Assembly: GCA_017557435.1 (NCBI GenBank)
Contig: JAFYYR010000027.1
Coordinates: 1 to 64,000 of the forward strand
Length of the DNA: 64,000 bases
DNA from: Pseudobutyrivibrio sp.
GTDB lineage: Bacteria > Bacillota > Clostridia > Lachnospirales > Lachnospiraceae
Reading direction: 5' to 3'
Shown here: piece by piece, positions 15,324-24,533 of the stretch
Layout: each line of letters begins with the position of its first letter
Position numbering within the stretch: the first letter of the stretch is position 1
Made by a program: the position numbers and the translations under genes
Notes under the pieces: generated by a model
The model's input: the letters and a program-made list of their open reading frames with translations, nothing else
Told to the model about the DNA's origin: nothing
The model's database searches: none

Positions 15324-16781
15324 ATGGTAGTACAACACAATATGCAGGCAAGCAATGCTTCAAGAATGCTCAACATCACAGCAGGAAATCAGTCAAAGTC
15401 AACTGAGAAATTAGCTTCAGGTTACAAGATTAACCGTGCAGCAGATGATGCAGCTGGTCTTTCAATTTCAGAGAAGATGCGTAAGCAGATCAGAGGTCTT
15501 GATCAGGCTTCTACAAACGCACAGGATGGTGTATCTGCAGTGCAGACAGCTGAAGGTGCTTTAACAGAAGTTCACTCAATGCTTCAGAGAATGAACGAGC
15601 TTGCAGTACAGGCAGCAAACGGAACAAACAGTGAAGCTGATCGTTCTTCAATCCAGGACGAAATTAACCAGCTTACAACAGAAATCGACCGTGTTGCTGA
15701 GACAACAAAATTCAACGAGACATACTTACTTAAGGGTTCTAACGGAACAAAGAAGAACTATGTATCAGCTCATGATGCTGGTCTTGTTGGTTCATTATCA
15801 CAGAACACAACAACAGCTACTTTCCGTATGAAAGAGCTTAATGTTGGTGATACTTACACAATCGGTGGTACAACATACGAAATCGGTGCTAAGGATGTAG
15901 CTGATGGTCTTAAGGCTCTTAAGATTACAACAGGTGATGCAGCAGTTGGTACAGCTGGACAGGCTGGATACCAGGCTAAGCTTAACGCTGGTGATGTAAT
16001 CAAGATCGATGGTAAGTCTTATGAGATCGCTGCTGAGACAGACATGGAGCAGGCTAAGATTACAGCAGCTAAGATTACACAGCTTGCAGCTAAGGGTTCT
16101 ACAATTGAATTCAATGGCAAGAGCGTAACAGTATTCTCTGAGACAGGTAAGACTCAGGAGACAGATTACACAGATCCTAACAACAAGACTCTTATCACAA
16201 CAAAGGCAGCTTACAATAAGGTTCAGACAGAGCTTACAGCAGCTTCTTCAATCGGTGCTATCGATGATCGTGCTTCTGTTGCAACAGGTGCTAAGAAGGA
16301 AGTTGGCGAGGGTACAAATAAGCAGACATTCTACGATTTCAAGATCACACGTGGTTCTGTAAATACAAAGAATGACCTTAACTTCAACCTTCATGTTGGT
16401 TCTGATGCTGATATGACAAACAAGATCGGTGTTAAGATTGAGACAATGGATTCTAAGAACCTTGGTCTCTCAGGACTTAATGTATCTGATGATACAGGTA
16501 AGGCAGCTACATACGCTATCGATGCTATCGCAGACGCTGTTTCTAAGGTATCTGCACAGAGATCTGCACTTGGTGCTATCCAGAACAGATTAGAGCATAC
16601 AATCGCTAACGTAGACAACGTAGTTGAGAATACAAATGCATCTGAATCTCGTATCCGTGATACAGATATGGCTGATGAAATGGTTAACTACAGCAAGAAT
16701 AATATTCTTCAGCAGGCAGGTCAGGCAATGCTTGCACAGGCTAACCAGTCAACACAGGGCGTATTATCAATTCTTGGATAA
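15324..16781 (+). CDS. hag: Flagellin A (flagellar filament protein)
   Basis: A 485-residue flagellin, exported by the flagellar type III apparatus to build the filament. The first 150 or so residues carry the conserved D0/D1 helices (MVVQHNMQASNASRML, KINRAADDAAGLSISEKMR, GISAVQTAEGAL-like), and the last 90 carry the matching C-terminal D1/D0 (RIRDTDMADEMVNYSKNNIL). The central 240 residues form the variable surface domain. ATG 15324 follows AAGGAGGTAG; an upstream in-frame ATG would add 20 residues encoded by the leader. It has its own terminator. A paralogue lies 2.9 kb downstream. Confidence 0.96.
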   Translation: MVVQHNMQASNASRMLNITAGNQSKSTEKLASGYKINRAADDAAGLSISEKMRKQIRGLDQASTNAQDGVSAVQTAEGALTEVHSMLQRMNELAVQAANGTNSEADRSSIQDEINQLTTEIDRVAETTKFNETYLLKGSNGTKKNYVSAHDAGLVGSLSQNTTTATFRMKELNVGDTYTIGGTTYEIGAKDVADGLKALKITTGDAAVGTAGQAGYQAKLNAGDVIKIDGKSYEIAAETDMEQAKITAAKITQLAAKGSTIEFNGKSVTVFSETGKTQETDYTDPNNKTLITTKAAYNKVQTELTAASSIGAIDDRASVATGAKKEVGEGTNKQTFYDFKITRGSVNTKNDLNFNLHVGSDADMTNKIGVKIETMDSKNLGLSGLNVSDDTGKAATYAIDAIADAVSKVSAQRSALGAIQNRLEHTIANVDNVVENTNASESRIRDTDMADEMVNYSKNNILQQAGQAMLAQANQSTQGVLSILG

Positions 16782-16861
16782 TCAAACATTGATTGAGTTA
16801 AGCATAGCTTAACAGTCCAAATTAATTGTTTCGCGCAGACTAGTTAAATACTAGTAAATTA

Positions 16862-16891
16862 GGGACTCCCATGGATGGGGGTCCCTTTTTT
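16862..16891 (+). terminator. Terminator of flagellin A
   Basis: GGGACTCCCA / TGGGGGTCCC stem followed by six T. The 250-base gap on either side holds an ACTAGT palindrome pair at about 16838-16856 and nothing else I can support. Confidence 0.85.
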
Positions 16892-17033
16892 GTATTATAT
16901 TTATCCCGAAGCATAGTTATAAATTTATTAGTACAAAATCTAATCGCGCTTGATATATAACAATGATTGGTTCATAATAAAATCTGAAAGACTTAATATC
17001 GTAAACACGAAAAATATTTTCTATGGTGAGAAA

Positions 17034-18383
17034 ATGAAAGAACATAATTCTTCTGTACTTAATATGACCGAAGGTAAGCCGGTTTCTTTGATAATAAAGT
17101 TTTCAATCCCAATGCTCATTGGTAATCTTTTCCAACAGCTATATAATCTGGTGGATTCTATAATAGTGGGGCAGTTTGTGGGGCCTGAGGCTCTGGCAGC
17201 TATTGGTGTAACAGGTTCTGTCACATTTTTATTTTTTGCTCTTTGTAATGGATTTGGAAATGGTGGAGGTATCATTACTTCTCAGGCTTTTGGCAAAGGG
17301 GATGATGATGAAGTCAGAAGCAGCATTTCTAACACTGGCTATATCATGGTTATTTTCCCCTTGGTAGTCGGAATAACTGCATATTATTTAATTAATCCGG
17401 TGCTTATTATGCTTGATACACCTGCTGAGATTATGGCAGATGCCAGGTCATACTTAAGTATTATGTGCGTTGGGTTAATTTTTGTTTCCCTCTACAATTA
17501 TGTTTCAGCTATGTTAAGAGCTCTTGGAGATTCCAAAACACCTTTGTATTTTTTGATATTTTCATGCATTCTCAATACAATATTGGACTTTGTTTTTGTA
17601 TGCGTATTTCATATGGGAGTTTTTGGTGCAGGTGTTGCAACTGTAATTTCCCAGCTTATTTCAGGGGTGAGTTGTTTAATCTATGCATTTTCTAAGAATG
17701 AATATTTCCATATGAAAAAAGATGACTTGAAATTTAATTGGTTTATTTCCAGAAAGATTATTAGACTAGGATTTCCATTGTCATTACAATTTTCCCTTAT
17801 TGCAATATCTTGTATGGCTCTTCAGCGAGTGGTTAATTCATTTGGAAGTGTTGCCGTGGCAGCGTTTACAGCAACTAGTAGGATTGAGCAGATTATACAT
17901 TTACCATATCAGACCCTTGGAGCGGCTTTGTCTACATATACAGGTCAGAATTATGGGGCCAATAAATACGATAGGATTATAGTTGGTTACAGAAAAAGCC
18001 TTATGCTGATGGCTATTTTTTCTCTATTAATGCTTCCAATAATGCAATTTGGAGGAGCGGCTATTATTAGTATTTTTGTCAAAGAGAAAGCTGTAATAGC
18101 AATGGGAGCCACTGCTCTTCAAATTACCAGTATCTTTTACATAATGCTTGGAATAATTTATGTGGTACGAGGTGTATTGAATGGTTTAGGAGATGCATTT
18201 TTTGCTCTATTAAATGGAATAGTGGAGGTTATTGGTAGATTCATTGTTCCTGTAATGCTAACTGGCATTGCCACTATCGGACTGTGGGGTATATGGTGGT
18301 CCGTTGGAATAGTCTGGTTCATTAGCGGATTGACTGCGTGGATGAGATATTTGGGGTACAAGAAACAAGCTTTGCAATATTAA
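17034..18383 (+). CDS. MATE-family multidrug/organic cation efflux transporter
   Basis: A 449-residue membrane protein with 12 predicted hydrophobic segments, of the size and layout of MATE (NorM/DinF-like) exporters that use a sodium or proton gradient. Typical stretches are FSIPMLIGNLFQQLYNLVDSIIVGQFVG at the first helix (only its length is family-typical) and the repeated half around LGFPLSLQFSLIAISCMALQ. ATG 17034 is chosen because GGTGAG precedes it and because the 28 residues upstream are not family-like. The substrate cannot be read from the sequence. The next gene starts 20 bases later, so the two may be co-transcribed. Confidence 0.92.
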   Translation: MKEHNSSVLNMTEGKPVSLIIKFSIPMLIGNLFQQLYNLVDSIIVGQFVGPEALAAIGVTGSVTFLFFALCNGFGNGGGIITSQAFGKGDDDEVRSSISNTGYIMVIFPLVVGITAYYLINPVLIMLDTPAEIMADARSYLSIMCVGLIFVSLYNYVSAMLRALGDSKTPLYFLIFSCILNTILDFVFVCVFHMGVFGAGVATVISQLISGVSCLIYAFSKNEYFHMKKDDLKFNWFISRKIIRLGFPLSLQFSLIAISCMALQRVVNSFGSVAVAAFTATSRIEQIIHLPYQTLGAALSTYTGQNYGANKYDRIIVGYRKSLMLMAIFSLLMLPIMQFGGAAIISIFVKEKAVIAMGATALQITSIFYIMLGIIYVVRGVLNGLGDAFFALLNGIVEVIGRFIVPVMLTGIATIGLWGIWWSVGIVWFISGLTAWMRYLGYKKQALQY

Positions 18384-18403
18384 TTAAAAAGGAGAAGGAG
18401 AAT

Positions 18404-19255
18404 ATGAAAAATCAAAAGGATGTTTACAAGCTTGCTAATGGGGTTGGTGTACCATGTATTGGATTTGGTATGTGGCAGACACCTGATAGTGAGACTGGTG
18501 TTAATGCAGTAGTAAAAGCTATTGAAGCAGGTTATACACATATTGATACTGCTCAAGCTTACGGAAATGAAGACTGTGTGGGAAAAGCAATCAAAAAAGC
18601 TGGGGCTCGCCGTGAAGATTTATTTGTAACAACCAAGATTAATAATTGGAATCACAGTTATGATCTTGTTATGAAAACATTTAATGAATCTCTGGAAAAG
18701 CTAGAGATGGATTATGTGGATTTGCTTTTGATTCATTGGCCAAATCCATTGAAATTTAGAGATCATTGGCAGCAGGCTAATGCTGAGACCTGGAAAGCAA
18801 TGGAGGAACTTTGCGAAGCTAAAAAGGTCCGCGCCATCGGAATCAGCAATTTTAGGCCTCATCATATTGAGGAGCTTTTAAAGACAGCAAAGATTAAGCC
18901 AATGGTTAATCAAATCAGACTCTGTCCAGGTGAGACTCAGGATGAGGTTGTAGAATATTGCAGAGCCCAGGGGATGATTCTTGAGGCCTACAGTCCTCTT
19001 GGTACTGGAAAGATTTTTGAAGTGCCAGAAATGAAGAGCTTGGCTGAAAAATATGGAAAGTCCATAGCTCAAATATGTATCCGCTGGAGTTTACAAAAGG
19101 GATATTTACCTCTGCCAAAATCTGTAACACCAGAGCGAATTGTTGAGAATATAAAGGTATTTGACTTTGAGTTGGATGAGGATGATGTGCAAATGATTGG
19201 CAATTTAACTGGATGTGTGGGCTTGTCTGATGATCCAGACACCGTTCCATTTTAA
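18404..19255 (+). CDS. Aldo/keto reductase
   Basis: A 283-residue NAD(P)H-dependent aldo/keto reductase, cytoplasmic, reducing aldehydes or ketones to alcohols. The catalytic tetrad can be placed: Asp and Tyr in HIDTAQAYGNE, Lys in FVTTKI, and His in LLLIHWPNP. The cofactor-binding C-terminal motif is LPKSVTPERIVEN. It resembles the 2,5-diketo-gluconate reductase / glyoxal reductase branch. GGAGAAGGAG precedes ATG 18404. It follows the MATE gene closely and ends in a strong terminator; substrate unknown. Confidence 0.93.
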   Translation: MKNQKDVYKLANGVGVPCIGFGMWQTPDSETGVNAVVKAIEAGYTHIDTAQAYGNEDCVGKAIKKAGARREDLFVTTKINNWNHSYDLVMKTFNESLEKLEMDYVDLLLIHWPNPLKFRDHWQQANAETWKAMEELCEAKKVRAIGISNFRPHHIEELLKTAKIKPMVNQIRLCPGETQDEVVEYCRAQGMILEAYSPLGTGKIFEVPEMKSLAEKYGKSIAQICIRWSLQKGYLPLPKSVTPERIVENIKVFDFELDEDDVQMIGNLTGCVGLSDDPDTVPF

Positions 19256-19288
19256 ATAATTGAGTTAATTAAATAAGAAAAAAGGAGT

Positions 19289-19339
19289 GGACCTTATTTG
19301 TTAGAAAAAATATCTAATAAATAAGGTTCAAATTTTTTT
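19289..19339 (+). terminator. Terminator of the MATE-reductase pair
   Basis: A long stem (GGACCTTATT..GTTAGA paired with TCTAA..AATAAGGTTC) followed by AAATTTTTTT. Confidence 0.85.
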
Positions 19340-19350
19340 GTTAAGAAAAC

Positions 19351-19377
19351 TAAAGATTTTTACTGCCTTTCCGATAA
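19351..19377 (+). promoter_or_regulatory. Sigma-28-type promoter of flagellin B
   Basis: TAAAGATT, 11 bases, TCCGATAA: an almost perfect match to the flagellar sigma-28 consensus, followed by about 300 bases of leader. The leader carries a CAGTTA/TAACTG hairpin with TCGCGCG in the loop and a T-run at 19463. Confidence 0.75.
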
Positions 19378-19653
19378 CTAAATTAGATGGAGACAGTAAA
19401 CCTATGTTTTTGTCGTCCAACTGGGCAGTTATTTTTCATATAATCGCGCGGAAGAGTAACTGTTTTTCGTACCTTTACAATTTAATAAGGTATACTACAT
19501 AATTTCCACCTTGATAGCTAGTGGTGGTTGGTCACACCACTTGTTATATAGATACGGATGCAAGCCTAATGTATGTAGCATTCCATATCATTGTAACTTT
19601 TTAAAATTATGTTATGCGTAAATCGCATCTCTTACGAATGGAATCTAAGAGTA

Positions 19654-19669
19654 TCTACAAGGAGGTAGA
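19654..19669 (+). promoter_or_regulatory. Probable CsrA-binding hairpin over the flagellin B ribosome binding site
   Basis: The same TCTAC-AAGGAG-GTAGA hairpin as in flagellin A, within a 20-base block shared by both leaders while the sequences farther upstream differ. Confidence 0.65.
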
Positions 19670-19673
19670 AATT

Positions 19674-21083
19674 ATGGTAGTACAACACAATATGCAGGCA
19701 GCTAATGCTTCAAGAATGTTAGGAATAACAACAGGGGATCAGTCAAAGTCAACAGAAAAGCTTTCTTCAGGATTTAAAATCAACAGAGCAGCAGATGATG
19801 CAGCAGGGCTTTCAATCTCAGAGAAGATGAGAAAGCAGATTCGAGGTCTTGACCAGGCTTCAACCAATGCGTCAGATGGTATTTCGGCAGTACAAACCGC
19901 CGAGGGTGCCCTTACAGAAGTACACTCAATGCTTCAACGTATGAATGAACTTGCAGTACAGGCAGCGAACGGTACAAACAGTGAGTCTGATCGTTCTTCA
20001 ATTCAGGACGAAATTAATCAGCTTACAACTGAAATCGATCGTGTAGCTGAGACAACGAAGTTTAATGAGACATACTTGCTGAAGGGCGGCAACGGAGATC
20101 GAACCGTAAGGGTTTCTGCACATGATGCAGGTCTCGTTGGTAGCTTAAGCCAGAACACAACTACGGCAACATTCCAGATGAGAAAGCTTGAAATTGGCGA
20201 CTCATACACAATTGGTGGAACAACATATAGAATTGGTGCTCAAACTGTTAATGAGGCAATGACAGCATTAAAGATTACAACAGCAGCAACTCCATCTGAT
20301 GATAAGATTACAGCTCTTAAAACAGGCGATGTAATTAAAATTGATGGTAAATCATTTACTATTGATGAGAATGAGACTGATATGGAACAGTCTCGTATCA
20401 AGGCAACAATGATTAGTAAGTTAGCTGGCAAGGGCTCTACTCTTGAATTCAACGGCCGTACAGTTTCAGTATTCTCTGAAGATGTAGTATCTGGTGTTGA
20501 TCAGAATAACAAGACCCTTATTACTACAACAGCAGCTTACTTCAGAGTAAAGACAGAGCTTACAGCAGCATCTTCTATTGGTGCAACTAATACACGAGCT
20601 GTTACTTCAGAAGGAGATATCGGAGCAACATATGTTAACTTCACCATTACACGTGGCGATGTAATTTCTAAGAATACTCTTGTATTCAACTTACATGTTG
20701 GTTCAGACGCTGATATGACAAACAAGATTGGCGTTGAAATCGACACAATGGATGCTAAGAGCTTAGGAATTCACGGAATGAATGTTTCCGACGATACTGG
20801 TAAGGCAGCAACTTATGCTATTGATGCCATTTCAGATGCCTTAGCTAAGGTATCTGCCCAGAGATCCGCACTCGGTGCTATTCAGAACAGACTAGAACAC
20901 TCTATTGCCAACCTCGACAATGTAGTTGAGAATACAAATGCAGCTGAATCACGTATCCGTGATACAGATATGGCTGACGAGATGGTTACATACAGTAAGA
21001 ATAATATTCTTATGCAGGCAGGCCAGTCAATGCTCGCTCAGGCAAATCAGGCAACTCAGGGTGTATTATCTATTCTTCAGTAA
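19674..21083 (+). CDS. hag: Flagellin B (flagellar filament protein)
   Basis: A 469-residue flagellin, closely related to the copy at 15324. The N-terminal D0/D1 region (MVVQHNMQAANASRML, GFKINRAADDAAGLSISEK) and C-terminal region (RIRDTDMADEMVTYSKNNIL) are almost identical between the two, while the central domain differs by many substitutions and short indels. Synonymous codons differ widely, so the duplication is not recent. ATG 19674 follows AAGGAGGTAG. Having two filament genes under separate sigma-28 promoters suggests a mixed or switchable filament; that is inference. Confidence 0.96.
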   Translation: MVVQHNMQAANASRMLGITTGDQSKSTEKLSSGFKINRAADDAAGLSISEKMRKQIRGLDQASTNASDGISAVQTAEGALTEVHSMLQRMNELAVQAANGTNSESDRSSIQDEINQLTTEIDRVAETTKFNETYLLKGGNGDRTVRVSAHDAGLVGSLSQNTTTATFQMRKLEIGDSYTIGGTTYRIGAQTVNEAMTALKITTAATPSDDKITALKTGDVIKIDGKSFTIDENETDMEQSRIKATMISKLAGKGSTLEFNGRTVSVFSEDVVSGVDQNNKTLITTTAAYFRVKTELTAASSIGATNTRAVTSEGDIGATYVNFTITRGDVISKNTLVFNLHVGSDADMTNKIGVEIDTMDAKSLGIHGMNVSDDTGKAATYAIDAISDALAKVSAQRSALGAIQNRLEHSIANLDNVVENTNAAESRIRDTDMADEMVTYSKNNILMQAGQSMLAQANQATQGVLSILQ

Positions 21084-21151
21084 TTAGCGTGGCCAAACGC
21101 ATCAGTACAAAAAAGTTTCCAATGATGAAACTTGGTACTATCCACAAAATT

Positions 21152-21174
21152 GGGTCCCTTCGGGGACCCTTTTT
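21152..21174 (+). terminator. Terminator of flagellin B
   Basis: GGGTCCC-TTCG-GGGACCC followed by five T; a compact tetraloop terminator. Confidence 0.9.
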
Positions 21175-21270
21175 ATTTAATAGAATTAGCCGCGAGAAGT
21201 AACCTTTTTGGTATGTACGCAGAAAAAAATGTTGAGAACTGAAAAAAACATATTGCACAGAATATTAATT

Positions 21271-21279
21271 TGGTATAAT
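21271..21279 (+). promoter_or_regulatory. Extended -10 element for the secreted-protein gene
   Basis: TGGTATAAT just upstream of the ORF at 21328, with a poor -35 (TTGCAC at short spacing). Confidence 0.45.
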
Positions 21280-21327
21280 ATTCCTCATAAATGCATTTAT
21301 ATAAAATATATATCACAGGAGGACATT

Positions 21328-22818
21328 ATGGTTAAAATTCGTGCATTTTTATCAGTTGCGTTAACAATGGCTATTGTTATAGCAAATCCTATTTATTGTT
21401 TGGCTGAAGAGAATGAAGCAATAAACGCAACTACCCAGGAAGAAAGTATAGTTGATATGGCGCAAGAGGCTGAGCCAATTAGTACCAATGTAGAAGATGA
21501 TTTTGAATTAAATGAAGAAAAAATTGGTGCAGAAGAGATAATAAATGTTGAAGATAGCAAGGATGAAGTAGAAGAAATAGTAGAAGATACTTCAGAAGCC
21601 GAAGAAATAATTGAAACGGAAGAGGAATTGGAAGAGGCCGAAATTAATCAATCTAATTATTTGTATACAACAGTGTCAGGCACTCTGGGAAAACCAGGAG
21701 ATTATTCTTTAATTCCATTGGATTTATCTGCAGGAGACTATTTGCAGGCAAAAATGGTGCCACCAAATGAGGCGTCTGTAGATTATGATTTAAGATTGTA
21801 CGATGAAAATTTCAATTTATTAGCAGTTAGTGATTATGCTACTGCTATGTTGAGCGGGGATACTACGATAGATGAATCTATTGGATATATTTTACAGGCT
21901 GATATGCAAGTTTATCTTTGTGCAATTTCAACAGGTAGTGGAAGCACAAGCGCACCATTCTCTTTAGATATTGTTGTAACTCGAAATTCTAAAGATGAGT
22001 ATGAAGTAGATGAAACTGCTTTAAAGGCGGCTGAAATTAAATTTGTTAATTATAGCGGAGGTTCAATAACAAGAAATATTAATTCTCCAATTGACAGTGA
22101 TTGGTACGTATTTAATGTTGAAGATTCACCAGCATATAATAAAATGCGTATTGGTCTCACTAATAATTCTCCAAATGGATGTAAATTGGAAATATATCAG
22201 AATGTATTAGGAAATTCATCATATTATGGAATGATAAAAATTGGTGAAGGCTCGGGAGGAGAATTAGAACTTCCTGCCGGTCAATATTATGTGCGTATAG
22301 TAGGCAATAGCTCATTGAGTGGTTTTGATGCGTCTAATATAGGTACTTATACTTTTTCTATTGAACCTGTAGGAAGAGTAGATGGCATTAGTATTTCTTA
22401 TATCGATGGCTCAGGATTAGAGTTTATGAGAGACTATTTTCCTGAAGGAAATTATTTTAAAATCGCATATTATGACTCAACCTATATGAGCGTTATAGGA
22501 CAAGCTTATTATATAGATGAGAACGGAGAAAAACATCCATCACCAAATGCTTTGCTTCATGGATTAACAATAAACCAATCGCATCTTGAACTAGGAAACA
22601 ATGGAAAAGCATATGCAAACGGAACTGGTCTCACAGATAATAAGGGAAATTATAAAATATATATTCCGGTAATAAAGGGAGTGGGATTAAGAAATTATAC
22701 TTCTTCAAGATTATACTATTTTTATGATTTCATGGATATAAAGGTAAGTTCATGTGATAATTTAGATATATATACGATGGATCATTTTTATTTGTTAACT
22801 TATGTACGAGAAAAATAA
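21328..22818 (+). CDS. Secreted protein with an acidic N-terminal region, function unknown
   Basis: A 496-residue protein with a Sec signal peptide (about residues 1-27, cleaved near CLAEE). It is followed by roughly 80 residues dominated by Glu, Asp, Ile and Val. Two beta-rich stretches then follow, near 115-220 and 245-350, that resemble bacterial pre-peptidase C-terminal (PPC-like) domains: LSAGDYLQAKM, YDLRLYDENFNLLA, LPAGQYYVRIVG. The end is Tyr-rich. AGGAGG precedes ATG 21328. The gene is AT-rich with codon use unlike the flagellins. No catalytic domain is seen; an extracellular binding role is a guess. Confidence 0.8.
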   Translation: MVKIRAFLSVALTMAIVIANPIYCLAEENEAINATTQEESIVDMAQEAEPISTNVEDDFELNEEKIGAEEIINVEDSKDEVEEIVEDTSEAEEIIETEEELEEAEINQSNYLYTTVSGTLGKPGDYSLIPLDLSAGDYLQAKMVPPNEASVDYDLRLYDENFNLLAVSDYATAMLSGDTTIDESIGYILQADMQVYLCAISTGSGSTSAPFSLDIVVTRNSKDEYEVDETALKAAEIKFVNYSGGSITRNINSPIDSDWYVFNVEDSPAYNKMRIGLTNNSPNGCKLEIYQNVLGNSSYYGMIKIGEGSGGELELPAGQYYVRIVGNSSLSGFDASNIGTYTFSIEPVGRVDGISISYIDGSGLEFMRDYFPEGNYFKIAYYDSTYMSVIGQAYYIDENGEKHPSPNALLHGLTINQSHLELGNNGKAYANGTGLTDNKGNYKIYIPVIKGVGLRNYTSSRLYYFYDFMDIKVSSCDNLDIYTMDHFYLLTYVREK

Positions 22819-22978
22819 CAATTACTCACTAATAAGTTGCATTATATATTATCTTCTTCAGGTTGAAATAAATTCCACAAACCCGTATAATTGATAAGGA
22901 TAATATCTTTTTATCCGACTGATGATGACGCCATCCCATGAGGAAATACAGGTGTCGCATATAGAAGGAGTTAAACAA

Positions 22979-23503
22979 ATGAAAAAAGTAGAAGATTACA
23001 TAAGAACTATTCCGGATTTTCCAGAACCAGGCATTATGTTTAGAGATGTCACAAGCATTCTCCAGGATGCAGAGGGATTTAAGCTCGCCATCGACGAGAT
23101 GATTAAGCTTCTTGATGGAGTTGATTGTGATGTTATAGCAGGAGCAGAGAGCCGTGGATTTATCTTTGGTGCACCTCTTGCTTACGCACTTGGCAAGCCA
23201 TTTGTTCTTGTTCGCAAGAAGGGTAAGCTTCCATGTGAGACAATCGAGAAGACATATGACTTGGAGTACGGTACAGCTACAATTGAGATGCACAAGGACG
23301 CTATTAAGCCAGGTCAGAAGGTAGTTGTAGTTGACGATCTCATCGCTACAGGTGGTACTATCGAGGCTGCATGCCAGCTTATCGAGGAGCTTGGTGGCGA
23401 AGTATCAAAGATCGTTTTCCTTATGGAACTTGCAGGTCTTAATGGACGTGAGAAGCTTGCTAAGTACGACGTAGCTTCAGTTGTTACATACGAAGGAAAA
23501 TAA
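22979..23503 (+). CDS. apt: Adenine phosphoribosyltransferase
   Basis: A 174-residue purine salvage enzyme that joins adenine to PRPP to give AMP. Motifs: FPEPGIMFRDVT near the N-terminus, AGAESRGFIFG for the base pocket, and the PRPP loop VVVVDDLIATGGT. The length is standard. AGAAGGAG precedes ATG 22979. The gene has its own terminator. Confidence 0.96.
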   Translation: MKKVEDYIRTIPDFPEPGIMFRDVTSILQDAEGFKLAIDEMIKLLDGVDCDVIAGAESRGFIFGAPLAYALGKPFVLVRKKGKLPCETIEKTYDLEYGTATIEMHKDAIKPGQKVVVVDDLIATGGTIEAACQLIEELGGEVSKIVFLMELAGLNGREKLAKYDVASVVTYEGK

Positions 23504-23517
23504 TTAAGTATTATTTA

Positions 23518-23548
23518 GGGTAGTGCAGAATATGTACTACCCTTTTTT
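23518..23548 (+). terminator. Terminator of apt
   Basis: GGGTAGT / ACTACCC stem followed by six T. Confidence 0.85.
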
Positions 23549-23599
23549 ATTTTCCTTTATAGGAAATCGGGCTGGAGTTTTGCTAGAGGAGTATTTTGT

Positions 23600-24280
23600 A
23601 TGGAGTTAAAAAAGATTGCTCGCATAAAAACGGGCTTTACCCAAAAGTTTGGAATACCTAGACAGAGCGGACTTGTAGATGAAGTGGGCCAGATTATTTT
23701 TGAGCCTGAATTTAGAAATCCCAACTATATCGAGGGGATTTCTGACTACGATTATCTCTGGTTAATTTGGGGATTTTCAAAGAATAAGCCCCTAGAGGGA
23801 GCCACAGTAAGACCTCCAAGACTTGGCGGACAAAAGCACATGGGGGTATTTGCCACCCGTTCTCCATTTCGCCCTAATAATATAGGCCTTTCATCTGTAA
23901 AGCTACTTCGCGTGGAGCAGGATGAGAAGCTTGGCCCTATTCTTTTAGTAAGCGGTGTGGATATGCTAGATGGCACACCTATCTACGACATCAAGCCTTA
24001 CATTCCATATGCAGATGTCCATGAGAATGTACGAGGTGGATTTACTGATGATTTATCAAAAGGGGAGCAGGTGCAGGTGGTATTTCCAGAGGAGCATCTT
24101 AATAAGCTTCCTGTTGTAATTAGAGATTCTGCAATCCAGGTGCTAGCTCAGGATCCACGAGCTGGCTATGATAGGAATAAGGAGCGAGAGTTTAGACTTT
24201 TGTACCATGGATATGACATAGTTTTTACAGCAGAAGAAGACAAGCTTGTGGTGACAGATGTAGTGGAATTTAATAAATAA
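23600..24280 (+). CDS. trmO: tRNA (t6A37) N6-methyltransferase, TrmO/TsaA family
   Basis: A 226-residue TrmO (YaeB/VirR-like) protein. In Escherichia coli the family methylates t6A at position 37 of threonine tRNAs using S-adenosylmethionine. The family stretches RSPFRPNNIGLSSVKL and MLDGTPIYDIKPYIPYAD are visible, as is KFGIPRQSG near the start. The C-terminal part (DPRAGY, then FRLLYHGYDIVF) is complete. AGAGGAG precedes the ATG. It looks monocistronic, lying between two terminators. The tRNA target here is inferred from the family. Confidence 0.92.
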   Translation: MELKKIARIKTGFTQKFGIPRQSGLVDEVGQIIFEPEFRNPNYIEGISDYDYLWLIWGFSKNKPLEGATVRPPRLGGQKHMGVFATRSPFRPNNIGLSSVKLLRVEQDEKLGPILLVSGVDMLDGTPIYDIKPYIPYADVHENVRGGFTDDLSKGEQVQVVFPEEHLNKLPVVIRDSAIQVLAQDPRAGYDRNKEREFRLLYHGYDIVFTAEEDKLVVTDVVEFNK

Positions 24281-24287
24281 TTTTTGG

Positions 24288-24328
24288 CCAGCTGCCTTTG
24301 ATGAGATATCAGAGGGGCTGGTTTTTTT
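24288..24328 (+). terminator. Terminator of trmO
   Basis: CCAGC / GCTGG stem with a loose inner CCT/AGG pairing, followed by seven T. Confidence 0.75.
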
Positions 24329-24394
24329 GTGGATTTGTGTGTGCTGTTAGCTGGTTTTTGGTGTGGGATTGTGAATGGTTATATGATTTAATTA

Positions 24395-24423
24395 TTGACA
24401 AACAACATAATACAACATATACT
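24395..24423 (+). promoter_or_regulatory. Promoter of the aldolase-DeoR pair with a candidate operator
   Basis: TTGACA-17 bp-TATACT, the best sigma-A match in the window. ACAACATA occurs twice in the spacer (24402-24409 and 24412-24419), one helical turn apart, as a possible DeoR-family operator. Confidence 0.7.
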
Positions 24424-24533
24424 CGATTTATAAATGTGGGATAATGTGGCTTTGGGTTTGGGTTTATGTGGGCTTATCCTATTTTCTCGAGGCCACAGGT
24501 AAATCAATTGTTTATGTGTTGGGAGGATTTATT

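Noticed and set aside
22829..23293. Minus-strand ORF of 154 codons over apt
   Set aside because: It lies antisense to a clear apt gene and its upstream region, has no ribosome binding site or family features, and looks like a shadow frame.
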